Shown here: in pieces, positions 14,253 through 24,766 of the stretch | Position numbering within the stretch: the first letter of the stretch is position 1 | How the letters are laid out: every line of letters begins with the position of its first letter | NCBI GenBank assembly: GCA_904063045.1 | Contig: CAJFCJ010000002.1 | Span: 1,758,422 to 1,822,421 of the forward strand | Reading direction: 5' to 3' | Source of the DNA: Dimorphilus gyrociliatus | Taxonomy: Eukaryota; Annelida; Polychaeta; Dinophilidae | DNA: 64,000 nucleotides | Position numbers and translations under genes: made by a program | The notes under the pieces: generated by a model | The model's input: the letters and a program-made list of their open reading frames with translations, nothing else | Databases searched by the model: none | Told to the model about the DNA's origin: nothing

Positions 14253-15466
14253 ATGAAACCGATAAGCGTTCCTTATATTTATCCAAAAAATAATGGTCAG
14301 TTCATTAAATATATTAATACAAATAGATCTAATATAAATCAATTGATAGAAACAAAACCTAAGGAAGAGAGGAGAACCTCGTCAGGCATAAATAAGATAT
14401 CTCTTTTAATTTTATTTGTTTTTTCATGTTTATCAATGCTTTTGGGAATCATTTCATTTCTTAACACAAAATCAGTTTAGTCTTTGTTATTTGTTATTTT
14501 TTACATTTTCCGTTTAAAACTATTCTATCTATCCCTTAAAGACTTTAAAATTGAACAGACAATGTAAAACAAATCAAAGAAGAAACACGAATAGAATAGA
14601 AAGTAGACGAAGACGACATCTTTACTATCGAAATATGGAATTAGTAGACGCTACAAACTGTCCAAACCTAATGGAATATGATAATTATAGGGAAACTCTC
14701 TTAACATTTAGTGGAAGTCACGAAGAAAGGGCAAGTAAACTAATTGAATACGAACGTGCCTTTGTCGTAAGGAGAAATGGTAATATTAAATTACTAAGGA
14801 CAATTAACATAAAGTCTTTTTTTGAAAAGAAAAAACAGCTAGGGATGGCTCTCTTCGAAATCTTTCTGATTGTAGTTCACTAAAAAAATTCCAAAGTTCA
14901 ATTATTTTTAATTTGCACAACAAGGCCAAAGAGAAATTGAGTTTGTCTACTTTCATCACGAATCCGTGCTATAGTGGAGTTATTATGCTAAACTCTATTT
15001 TAAATGATGAACTCAAATATATAGTCCAGAAATTTGTTATTCCCAGGCGTCCGTCATATTTTACGAAGAGTTCGACCATAATGGAACTTTTATATTTATA
15101 TATAAATAGAAAAAATGTTGGAATTCCTATGAGGTTTCCAAACAAATGTGGCATTCTATCTATCTATCAAATCTTTGGAGTTGCTGATTACAAATTAAGT
15201 TGGAAGTTATTAAATTCGAATTCACGCTTTAAAACAATAAATAGATACTTTCAACTAAATATCAGTAAGCTCCTCTTTTTATTTGCAAAATCATTCATTT
15301 CTTGGGAAATACATTCTTCCGAACATATTTTCTAGGTGATAGGGCTATTTTCTATCCTTGGATGTCTCTGTATTCAACAGCTAAAACAAGCTGTAGCATT
15401 AGCGCAATTGTTGTGGAAAGAAAGAAAAATCGCCCGTATTGTTCATTTGATATAAGAAATTCATAG
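14253..15466 (+). CDS. Unrecognised type II membrane protein (possible TNF-like ligand)
   Basis: Four exons join in frame with GT...AG ends: 14253-14474, 14542-14779, 14839-15264 and 15336-15466, together 1,017 bases or 338 residues. Residues 1-47 are polar and lack a signal peptide. Residues about 48-68 (ISLLILFVFSCLSMLLGIISF) form one membrane segment, followed by a stalk with a polybasic run (RIESRRRRH) that resembles a furin cleavage site. The rest is a C-terminal, probably extracellular region with scattered Cys and many hydrophobic strands (for example GILSIYQIFG). This layout is that of TNF-superfamily ligands, but I see no diagnostic TNF motif, so the assignment is speculation. The donor of intron 1 (GTTTAG) is weak. 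Confidence 0.45.
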
Positions 15467-15619
15467 AATATATACAAATTGTATTCATAGCAGAAACAAA
15501 ACTTTGAATTAACTTTTACAATCACAATATGATTTAGGAAAGTTTAAATAAAAATTGAGCTTTGTTAGTGCACAGCTTAGTAACCTTAGATAAGAGATTT
15601 ACAGGTTTTGTTTCAAATT

Positions 15620-17311
15620 TTATTGATGTAACTGATGAGGATGATGATGATGCGGCGGAGGTGGGGGTGGAGGTGGTGGATGATATAATTCATGTAATGG
15701 CGGATGATAAGGCTGCATTTGATGAAGGCTAGGAGCTGGCGGAGGAGGTAGATGTGATTGCACGTAATAAGTCGGAATATTTGGTGCCATGTGATCAACA
15801 TAGGCCAAATGAGAAGGGGGGACGCAAAATTCTGAAGGAGGTCTCGGTTGTAGATGAACTTGATCTAGGCTTGGTGGAGGAGGAGGTGGAGGTGGTGGAG
15901 GGGGAATAGACATATGTTCTTGGTAGTCAAGTAGCTCATTGGCTTTTTCTCTCTTTCTGCCACCAATCCCGTGAGCTTTGTTTCTATGGCACCATAATGT
16001 ACACGGATGTTTGTAAGTTTGTCCGCAATCTTTACACTTGTATTTAGCAGTTGGTGAATGTAAATTAACATGAGCACGCAAATTTTTTCTATCGGCAAAT
16101 GACATACCACAATGCTGACAAATGTGGGGTTTTTGTCCAGCATGTCCATTCATATGAGCTTTCAACACGCTGAGAGCAGTAAATGATTTTCCACATGTAC
16201 TACAAAGGTACGGTCTTTCTCCAGTGTGTATCCTTGTATGAGAGTTATAAGTTGATTTACAAGTGAAGGTTTGTTTACATATAGAGCATTCATATGGCCT
16301 TTCTCCTGTATGCTGGCGTTTGTGCTTAACTAGGGCTCCTCGTTCACGATAAGCCTTGTTACAACCAGGCTCTTGGCAAACATATGGCTTTGCACCAGTA
16401 TGAGTATGGAGATGCAGTTTAAGGGCATGCTGCTCTAGAAATCCCTTGTTGCAAATAGAGCACTTGTGGGGTTTATATCCTGAATGTCTTTGTAAATGTT
16501 GAGTTAAACCATTTTTCTGAGCAAAAGATTTCCCGCATTCAGAACATTTATAAGGCTTTTCTCCAGTATGAATGACCATATGTCTTTTTAATAAAGCAGT
16601 CGATTTGAAAATTTTTGAGCACTCCGCGCATTTGAACGATCCAATTTTATTGTGTTCTGTTTTCGTATGTTTTTTTAGTTGATCCTTTGTTTCAAAAGTT
16701 ATGTTGCAAATAAGACAAATAATAGCGTCAGGACCTGCTTCTGTAGGTACTTTGACTTCTAGGGTAGATTTTTCCTTTTTTGTTGACGGTGCAGGCATTC
16801 TATCTTTATGCTGTCTAAGTTTATGAGCATATAATCCATTTTTCTGAGGAAAGTTTTGACCACAAAACTCACATTTGAAGGGTTTATCACCAGTATGAAT
16901 TACCATGTGATTTTTAACAGTACCAGCGTTAAAAAAATGTTTAAAGCATATTGGACATTTGTATCCTTTTTCATCCTTATGAGTCTGAGTGTGCACTTTT
17001 AACTTACCTTTAGTTGGAAAATTCTGTTTGCAAAGAACACAAGGGTATTTTTCATCTCTTCTCGGTCTCAGTACCATATTTTTATCATCGGTTGGATGAC
17101 TTTCGCTGTGTTTTTTAAATTCTGATGTTGACGAAAAGTGCTTGTTGCACTGTTTACACTTATAACTGACATCTAAAGAATGTTCATTGGAATAATGTTG
17201 TTTAGCAGACTCTTCGTTTTCTAATGCAATTCCACATAGAAAGCAAGATAAGCTTCTTGGTTGGTCATCATCAGATTCCGATGAAAAAGATGATTGGGAC
17301 GAGTCCGTCAT
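15620..17311 (-). CDS. C2H2 zinc-finger protein with Pro/His-rich tail
   Basis: Intronless 563-residue nuclear protein, probably a DNA-binding transcription regulator. I count about 14 C2H2 fingers between residues 20 and 450, many joined by TGEKPY-type linkers (HTGEKPYKCSECGKSF, HTGERPYECSIC). A 25-residue spacer separates finger 5 from finger 6. The C-terminal ~110 residues are low complexity: an uninterrupted run of about a dozen prolines, then mixed PSLHQM segments, a second proline run and a His-rich end (PHHHHPHQLHQ). The DNA for these runs is purine/pyrimidine-skewed GGT/GGA repeats at about 15655-15680 and 15875-15905. No KRAB, BTB or SET domain is visible, and the ortholog was not identified. 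Converges on the type II membrane protein gene. Confidence 0.9.
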   Translation of the reverse strand: MTDSSQSSFSSESDDDQPRSLSCFLCGIALENEESAKQHYSNEHSLDVSYKCKQCNKHFSSTSEFKKHSESHPTDDKNMVLRPRRDEKYPCVLCKQNFPTKGKLKVHTQTHKDEKGYKCPICFKHFFNAGTVKNHMVIHTGDKPFKCEFCGQNFPQKNGLYAHKLRQHKDRMPAPSTKKEKSTLEVKVPTEAGPDAIICLICNITFETKDQLKKHTKTEHNKIGSFKCAECSKIFKSTALLKRHMVIHTGEKPYKCSECGKSFAQKNGLTQHLQRHSGYKPHKCSICNKGFLEQHALKLHLHTHTGAKPYVCQEPGCNKAYRERGALVKHKRQHTGERPYECSICKQTFTCKSTYNSHTRIHTGERPYLCSTCGKSFTALSVLKAHMNGHAGQKPHICQHCGMSFADRKNLRAHVNLHSPTAKYKCKDCGQTYKHPCTLWCHRNKAHGIGGRKREKANELLDYQEHMSIPPPPPPPPPPPSLDQVHLQPRPPSEFCVPPSHLAYVDHMAPNIPTYYVQSHLPPPPAPSLHQMQPYHPPLHELYHPPPPPPPPPHHHHPHQLHQ

Positions 17312-17571
17312 TTCGACGGGTGCTAAATATTCGTCTCTTATTATAGGATAGAACAGCGCGGCCCCTAGATAAAGTAAGCGACTCCCAGATTTACATAGAA
17401 GACTAAGCGTAAAAGCTATTTTGTATCGACTTTTTCTAAGTTTAAAAAAAAGAGTTTAGACAAAAGCCAGAATTTTAATTTATTCTGTATGTATTATAAA
17501 TAAAGAAAATAACATTTGTTCTTTCGGAAAGCTACAGAACAATGTAATATGTAACAAAATCTATCCGTTTG

Positions 17572-19112
17572 TTAATCAGCATCGTCGAATTGACCATCGA
17601 CGATAACACTTTCCTCAATAGTTCTGGGAATATTATATTCAAGCTTAAAATTACCTTTTAATAGATTATGTAACGATTTTCCACCTTTTATAACGTCCGG
17701 TAAAAATTTTTTACCTGAATGCTTTTTCTTCCAGGGACAACTATGATTCACCTCCAAAGCAATGAAGTCTTGCATCAACGAAGTTTCAGCATCTTCAAAT
17801 CTTTCGTCAATAAATTCCTTTTCAGGTGTTGTTGCGCCCCATTCTTCTTCATCATCTTCCCAATTTTCTTCAAGTGTCGAAATACTATTTTTATTATCTT
17901 CACTGCAAACTTCATCTTGTTCCTCGTACCCTTAATACAATGAAATACTTAAAAACCTGTAATCTAAATGGAAGTTTATCAATATCTACCATGATCCTCT
18001 GCTGATTCATCATCTGATATATCGTTAAAAAAAACAATACTATTGCTTTCTTCAATAAAAGTATAGTTTTCATCAATTAAGATTCGTTTTAAATCTTCTT
18101 TGGTATTGCATAATGATTGAATTTTATTAAACATAAATAACTGAGAAAGAGGAATTTCGACCTTTGCACTAAAATCTTCAATATCTTTCGAAAGTAGCCT
18201 ACAATAATAGGAAACTTCTAGTAATAATTTATCCCTCTGCGAAATTTTAGCTTTTATTGGATAATTTGTTGTACAGATTTCCTCATAAGTTGTCTCTTTA
18301 ATATCTTTGAATGTAGTTTTAATTTGTAAATCAAAAGAGTCTTTTCTTCTAAACACTGCTATTTGTGAACAATATCCATACTTTTTAAGATCTTCATCAT
18401 TCGTCGTCCCAACACCATCGATTTTAGCGTCATATCCATAAGTTTCACACATTTCTGATACCCAATTCTTAAACTCCTCGCGAGTCCATTCAAATTTATG
18501 ATCGTGATGTCGAAATCCGGAGAGATTGTTAAAAAGAATATTAAAATCGCTATTTGGAGTTGTAATTATAACAAATTTAGGTCTAATTTTACCGAACACA
18601 ACGACAGGAAATTTTTTTAATGTTTCTTCGTATAAATGCTCGATAACCTCTATCATAGCAACTGCTTCAACATTCTGCAGGCTTTTGTCAAAATCCTCGA
18701 TAGATCCTTTCAGAAGCTATTAGATTAAAAAACTGTTCAAAATTAATGTTTTCCATATGAAATCTAAGCAGACCTTGGCAACTAAAGGGTTTTCTCTCCT
18801 ATTGTCATACATGAAACTTGAAGGTCCTGGTAAAATACAATTCTTATTCATTAAAAGACTAATTTCATCTATGTCAACACCATAAATCTCCTCTAATGAC
18901 GAATTGTAGCTCCTACAAAGCCTTGATACGAAGCGACACTCTGAACAACCAAAATCAACTAAACTTTTAATTTTGTTATCTAGAACAACTTTTGCAACAT
19001 AATCGTAACGTTGAAGAAATAGAAGTGGGGAAAATTTGGGCCCTTCAAGCAACGTTTCATCATCAACTTTTTTTGATTTATCAAACACCGTTTCCTTTGC
19101 TGGTGATAGCAT
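17572..19112 (-). CDS. HENMT1: HENMT1, small-RNA 3'-end 2'-O-methyltransferase
   Basis: Adds a 2'-O-methyl group to the 3' end of piRNAs (and some siRNAs), protecting them. Exon 1 (about 18772-19112) gives FSPLLFLQRYDYV and the SAM-binding VDFGCSECRF. After a short intron with donor GTCTGC, exon 2 (about 17985-18718) encodes the Hen1 metal site: EVIEHLY (two Glu and a His) and the later His in HHDHKFEWTREEF, plus TTPNSDFN and YGYCSQIAVF. All four metal ligands expected from plant HEN1 appear present. A third exon encodes an acidic tail (EENWEDDEEEWG) and ends at 17572. The start at 19112 precedes a 280-base divergent spacer shared with NIFK. Confidence 0.93.
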
Positions 19113-19391
19113 TCTAATGTCCTATTGAAAGTATTTCGCAATCAAAATTTTAAATATGAATTAGACTTTAGAGAAAATAATAAAGTTAGAGTTTTTTTTT
19201 TTGCATTCAAAGTAAAGCTATGCATAATATTATAATAACATTAATTTACTTTCTTTGCGTTAACAAATATAGCCCCTTTCTTAAAAGTGAAAATGAAGGT
19301 AACTGTTAGGTACTTCGAGAACACGCGATAGACTGCTATTTTTGCTTAAGCGGAAGTGAGAAAGAGACAGCGAAGTTTACAAAATTTCAAA

Positions 19392-20651
19392 ATGGCCCCC
19401 GCTGCTGAAAAACGTGCGTCGAAGAAACGCAAGTTATCTGGAGAGGACAATCCAAAGAAAACGAAAAGCCAAAAGCTTTCGAATGATAAAATTAAGGTTA
19501 ACTTTATATTTTTATTTTAGTGCATGATTTTTCAGTGATGTTAAATTTTAAGCCAATTCTATTTATTTCATTTATTATCACTCACAGAACTTATCGGGAG
19601 TGATATATGTTGGTCATATACCTCATGGTTTCTTTGAAAAGGAGATGAGAGAATATTTCTCTCAGTTTGGCCAGGTTAAACGATTACGGCTTGCCAGAAG
19701 TACTAAAGTAATTTAATTTTTTTCTAGACTTTAGTTGACAATATTAAATAAACTTTCTCTACAGAGTGGTAGAAGCAAAGGATATGGATTTATTCAATTT
19801 GCTCATGAAGATGCTGCCAGAATTGCTGCAGAAACTATGAATAATTATTTAATGTTTCAAAGACTAGTGAAATGTAGGTTAATTTGAATTATAGCATTAT
19901 AAAAATGTTAACACATTAACTACTATAGGCCACTATGTTGATAAAGTGCATCCTGATATTTTCAAAAGTAAGGCAGTTAATGGGAGAAGATTGGAACTCT
20001 TTAGACGAAATAAATTTAATCGTAAATTGGATGTTGAAGTAGAACGCAAAAAGATGATTAACATAAAAAAAAATATCGCAAAGAGGCTGGCTACTTTAAA
20101 AAAATTAGGCGTAACTTATGAAATTCTCTCAGTATGTGTAAAGAGTATTTGTCATTCAAAATATTATAATTAAAATATTTTCAATAGGTTAAAAATGAAG
20201 AATTTTTGAAAGATACTGGAAAGGAGTCTACAGAACAAGGTAACCTTTAGCAATAGATAATTTGTAAAAACGACTTCTAATAAGATATCTCATTGTTTAA
20301 ATAGCCGACAATGAAGGCGAGGAAAGTAACTCTGAATCTGAAAGTAAGTAAATTCCCGTGAAAGTTAAGTAATTAACAATAAACGAATGTTATTTTTCAA
20401 TCAAAGCTGAAGAAGTTACACCAGCCCAAGTTCAAGAAGCATTAGTTGCATTAAAGGAGAAATTACAGAAAAAGAAAAATACTAAAACAATGAAAAAGGC
20501 TAAGGGGAATGTAAACAAATTGCCTAAAAAAGTGACCGAGAAGAAAGGGAAAAGAAATTTTGAAAAGAAAAAGTTATTGTCTAAGAAACCTGCGCAAAAG
20601 CATGTATCGAAAGTAAAGAAAATCCAACAACCAAGAAAGTCCCTCAAGTAA
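19392..20651 (+). CDS. NIFK: NIFK-like nucleolar RNA-binding protein
   Basis: Ortholog of the nucleolar protein that binds the MKI67 FHA domain (yeast Nop15 family) and works in pre-rRNA processing for the large subunit. The Lys-rich start ([11 protein letters not shown]) is followed by one RRM: RNP2-like [12 protein letters not shown], then [15 protein letters not shown] and RNP1-like [11 protein letters not shown]. After the RRM come [14 protein letters not shown] and [15 protein letters not shown], typical of the family, then an acidic patch and a long Lys-rich tail ending PRKSLK-stop. At least six short introns; the exons of the tail are only 30-60 bases. I do not see the threonine-rich FHA-binding segment of the vertebrate protein. 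Confidence 0.9.
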
Positions 20652-21015
20652 CTTTAATATGTTTTGCAAGCTTGCAATATTTAACTTGAAAAGCATTTTG
20701 TTAAATATATTTAATAATGAGTTACAGTACATGTTACAGTTGGTTAACCCGCATCATATAATTATTATAATAAAAAATGCTATAGAAAATGGACTATTTA
20801 CTCGTTTCCCATACGCAGTTTACACTATATGCACGTATAACCTCTTTTGGGTTATTGACATATATCAGCAGACTGCCACGTGACGATATCGCTTTTAAAA
20901 AATTGAGTTTCATTTAGTCTTGAGTTGTAAGCTAGTGACAATTGTCTTAACTACTGCTTTAAGAGCGAATATATAATTTATTTATTTTTGTGTGTAGAAA
21001 ACGTTTATTCAAATC
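20652..21015. other. Intergenic spacer
   Basis: NIFK 3' region and upstream region of the aminotransferase-fold gene. A plus-strand frame at 20659-20883 shows no coding signature. Confidence 0.4.
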
Positions 21016-23507
21016 ATGGGAGCAGAGCAAAGTATCGCTAAACGACATTACCAAATTAATAAGAGTCAGCATACCATTGTTTTTAATAAGAAGGTACCAC
21101 TTATCTTTGTTTTAGTAAAAAAATAATTACTAAAGTGATAACAATTATTAATTTTTACGTGTGTAGTTCGCTAATAAAGTTAAAGGTAAAGACAAAACAA
21201 AGAAAACTTCCCTCGACCTCTTTGATGCTGTAAGGGAGAGCATAATTGGTGATAAAGCTGCTTTTGATGGTCCATTTGGAACTAAGAATATTGTATATTG
21301 TGATCATGTTGCTTCAGGAAGGTATAGTTTTTGTTTTTCTTTTCATTTTAATTGTATTCAGAAAGATTAATACTCTTCTTTTTCTAATTTTTAGGAGTCT
21401 TAAATTCATAGAAGAATATATGCAAAATAAAGTTTATCCTTTTTATGCTAATACTCATACGACTACTTCAATATGTTCTCAACAAATATCTACATTTAGA
21501 AATGAAGCTAGGTAGAGTGTCTTGTCTTGTAAACAATACTAAATTAAACAGTTTTATCTATTATTTTATAGGCAAATAATCAAAACTTGCGTTAATGCTG
21601 GTCCTGACGACGTTTGCATTTTCACTGGTAGTGGAGCCACATCGGCTATACATAAGTTAGTAAATGCAATGGATGTTAGTAAAAGTGATGGTTCATTTGC
21701 TGTAATTGTTGGTCCTTATGAACATCATTCAAATATTTTACCATGGAAAGAGGCGGGAGCTAAGTTATGCAGAGCTAAGGAAAATAGTGATGGATTAGTA
21801 GATTTAAAGGATCTTGATAGATTGTTGAGTAAATTATCGGTAGATTATAAAACTATTGTAGCTTCATTTTCTGCGGCTAGTAATGTGACTGGTATATTAA
21901 GCGATACTGTTAAAATTTCTGGTAAGTAAATAGTCCACTGTGTTATTAGAAATCAATTATTACAACTCCTTCCTTTTTCATTTTCAAGAAATCGTTCACG
22001 AATACGGCGCATACGCCGTATTTGATTATGCTTGCGGGGCTCCGTATCTAAAAATTGATATGAATCCTGAGGGAAAAGGGTAAAAAGAAATTCAATCTCG
22101 TTTTAATAATCTAATCTTTACCCTTTAAAGTTATAAAGATGCCGTGTTTTGTTCACCCCATAAATTTGTTGGTGGTCCCCAAACTCCAGGTATATTGATT
22201 GCGAAGAAGGGCCTATTCAGAAATCATATACCGCACAATGCCGGAGGAGGAACTGTTTTATATGTAACAAAACAGACTTACGAATATCTTGATGATATCG
22301 AAGAAAGAGAGGAGGGAGGGACTCCTGCTATTTTAGAATCAATAAGAGCTGGTCTAATCTTTCAATTGAAAGATGCTCTAACCGAAGATGCTATTATTGA
22401 GAGAGAAATGTATTTAAAAGATAAAGCATTGAAAATTTGGTTAAAAAATAGGAATATACATATATTGGGAAACTGTGCATTAGATCGTTTGCCTATTTTT
22501 TCTTTTCTAATACGCCATCCAGGTGAGTGAACGTATTCTGTTCGACAAAACAAATATAATCACAATAAAAAATGACACAGAAACTGGTCTATTTCTACAT
22601 CATAACTTTATCAGTACTCTGCTTAACGATCTGTACGGAATTCAAGCCAGGGGTGGGTGTGCATGTGCAGGACCTTATGCACAAGATTTATTAAGTATAG
22701 ATAATGCTCTGGCTGAAAAATTGGTGGCCTTTTTAACTTGTAAAAGGGACGAACATGATGCTGTACTAAATACCAAACAAACTATGGAAATTATGAAACC
22801 TGGATTTACGAGATTAAATTTGGCTTTCTTCTTCGATGAACAAACTGTTCAGTATGTTATTAATGCTGTAGATAGAATAGCTTCATATGGTTGGATGTTG
22901 CTACCTTTTTACAAGTATGATGTTCACTCAGGCAACTGGAGCCATCGTTTTAGGGGTCCACAAAAGCTATCCTCCCTCTTAAACGTTATCTATAACTTTA
23001 AAAAAAAGGTTATCCGTGAAGAAATGGAAAATAAGTTGGATGTAATAGTCAAAGGAGATATTCCGTTCGAAATAATGACTGCTGAAGCTGAATGTTACTT
23101 TCAATTTGCAACTCAGCTTACTGAGAATTTAGATTTATCGGAAGATCCCAGTGTCGAAAAGTTTTTATCATCAGCAGATATTGAACTTGTATGGTTTCTT
23201 GAACCAAAAGAGGCTCTGCGAAGGTTACAAAATTTAGATGATAGTAAAAAATTAAATTCCAAAAGTTCACCTCTATTTAATGTCAAACGAGCAACCTTAG
23301 TTGAAAAGAAGAAAGCGTTTAGGAAGTCGTTAAGAATGAGTCGTAAGTTGATTATCTTTTTCTAAACATATTAAATCTAATGATATTTTTTAAATAGAAA
23401 ATCCACATGAATTATGGAATCTTACTCTGCAACAAACAAAAGATTCATCTTCTGTTTTTGAAGAACCGCATTGTAAATCCGATGAAGATGGCTCAAAGAG
23501 CGATTGA
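21016..23507 (+). CDS. Class V aminotransferase-fold PLP protein
   Basis: Pyridoxal-phosphate enzyme of the cysteine desulfurase/selenocysteine lyase fold. The protein opens MGAEQSIAK, a plausible N-myristoylation site (Gly2, Ser6). Visible family blocks: IVYCDHVASGRSLKFIEEYM, FTGSGATSAIHKLV, GPYEHHSNILPWKE, FDYACGAPY, and CSPHKFVGGPQTPG, in which the Lys should bind PLP. Later NAGGGTV, EGGTPAILESIRAG and ARGGCACAGPYAQ follow. A 58-base intron at about 22511-22568 joins RHP to ETGLF; a final exon adds ELWNLTLQQTKDSS and a short acidic tail. A C-terminal region of about 250 residues beyond the usual fold has no domain I recognise. The substrate is unknown. Roughly 700 residues, larger than NFS1-type enzymes. 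Confidence 0.85.
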
Positions 23508-23930
23508 AATCGCTCTCAGCGCTTTTAATTCAAAAAATATTTTATTTTTTTTTTACTTACAAAGCCATATGGAAGATTAAGAGATATATCTATACTTATA
23601 TATATATATATATATATATTTAATTTTTATTGGAAATTTTAATACAGTAACTATATTCATTTTAATCAAACAAACAAAAAAAAGAAAAAACAACAATATA
23701 TTGAACTTAATTTCTAGATTGGTCGGTATTAATTACCGGAAGTAGTGTATTTTCTTTCAGTTTTTTTTGTGTTCCAATGTAGAGGAATAGAGCTTTAGTT
23801 TTAATAAGTTTCTATCAAAATATAGTGCTTAAAAGAAAACTATTGTCTACTTTTAAAAACAATATATGTAAAGTGTATATTGTATCGTTCTAAATCTTAG
23901 AACAATAAATGAAACTAAGAAGTTAAAATT
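23508..23930. other. Convergent 3' region with TA repeat
   Basis: Contains a TA microsatellite at about 23597-23620 and A-rich tracts. It should hold the 3' UTRs of the aminotransferase-fold gene and INIP. Confidence 0.45.
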
Positions 23931-24414
23931 TTAGCTTTTTGCCGGTTTAGTTTCCACAAATCTTGGTAAGACTGGTAGAATGACGTTGCCAAAATTCGAT
24001 TCCTGTGTCACATAATAGCCGAAGGAAGACTCGTGAGCTTGTTTTAGCGCTTGTGATGCCGATCGACTAGCTCCCCCATTGTCACCTGGTAGCAGCATAG
24101 GATTTGGATTAGGTTGCGATTCTGGAACTAAGCTCTGATTCTGGGTAGCTGCTTTCAGTCGTCTCTTATCTTCATTTAGTTGTTCTAATATCCTACGACT
24201 TTGCTGCTCTTTAGCATAAAATGAATCCAGTAAAAATTACGATTAATTGATATTTATATATACTTTATAGTTATATGTATAAAATCGTTTGTTTTTTGAG
24301 TTTAAAAACTAATTACTTTCTAAAGAATAGAAAGTAAAATGTTTGATAACTTGTGCGTTGGTAAAGAATTTTATTACCTTGCTTTGCGGTGGGACCGTGA
24401 AAATCAATTGACAT
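23931..24414 (-). CDS. INIP: INIP, SOSS complex subunit C
   Basis: Small subunit of the SOSS single-strand DNA-binding complex (with INTS3 and a NABP/SSB protein) in double-strand break repair. Exon 1 is 24378-24414 (MSIDFHGPTAKQ) and exon 2 is 23931-24208; the join is phase 1 and gives 104 residues, the same length as I recall for the human protein. The coiled segment RRILEQLNEDKRRLKAATQNQS corresponds to the family's N-terminal helix, and the signature is ALKQAHESSFGYYVTQESNFGNVILPVLPR, here split by position as residues about 65-95. The frame has no good start within exon 2, so exon 1 is needed. It is divergent from GAK, 352 bases apart. Confidence 0.88.
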
Positions 24415-24766
24415 AGTCCTGATTGTCTAATGTCTATTTAAAAATTTGGAAATATTTTAATTTAATTGGGGTTCTCACTGATTTGAACGATTTGTTATTC
24501 AAAAAATAAATAAAAATATCGAGGACCGGAACTTCGATCTCTGAACCAGTTTATTCCACCATTTTACTTATATTTTATAGATTCAAACCTAAGCGGTTAT
24601 ATAAAAATGGCGTGTAATAGGATTTTCATTAGAGGATGCCATTACTAAACTAATAGATTTAGTAGGAATAGTGCGTTTATGAAAATTATGTTACGTCGAT
24701 AAATATTCAACTTATCGAAAAAAATCACACTTTGCGGTCCGTTATATTGTAAAGAAGAAAAGGAAA
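24415..24766. other. Shared INIP/GAK divergent promoter region
   Basis: Head-to-head spacer of 352 bases. No distinct motif recognised. Confidence 0.45.
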
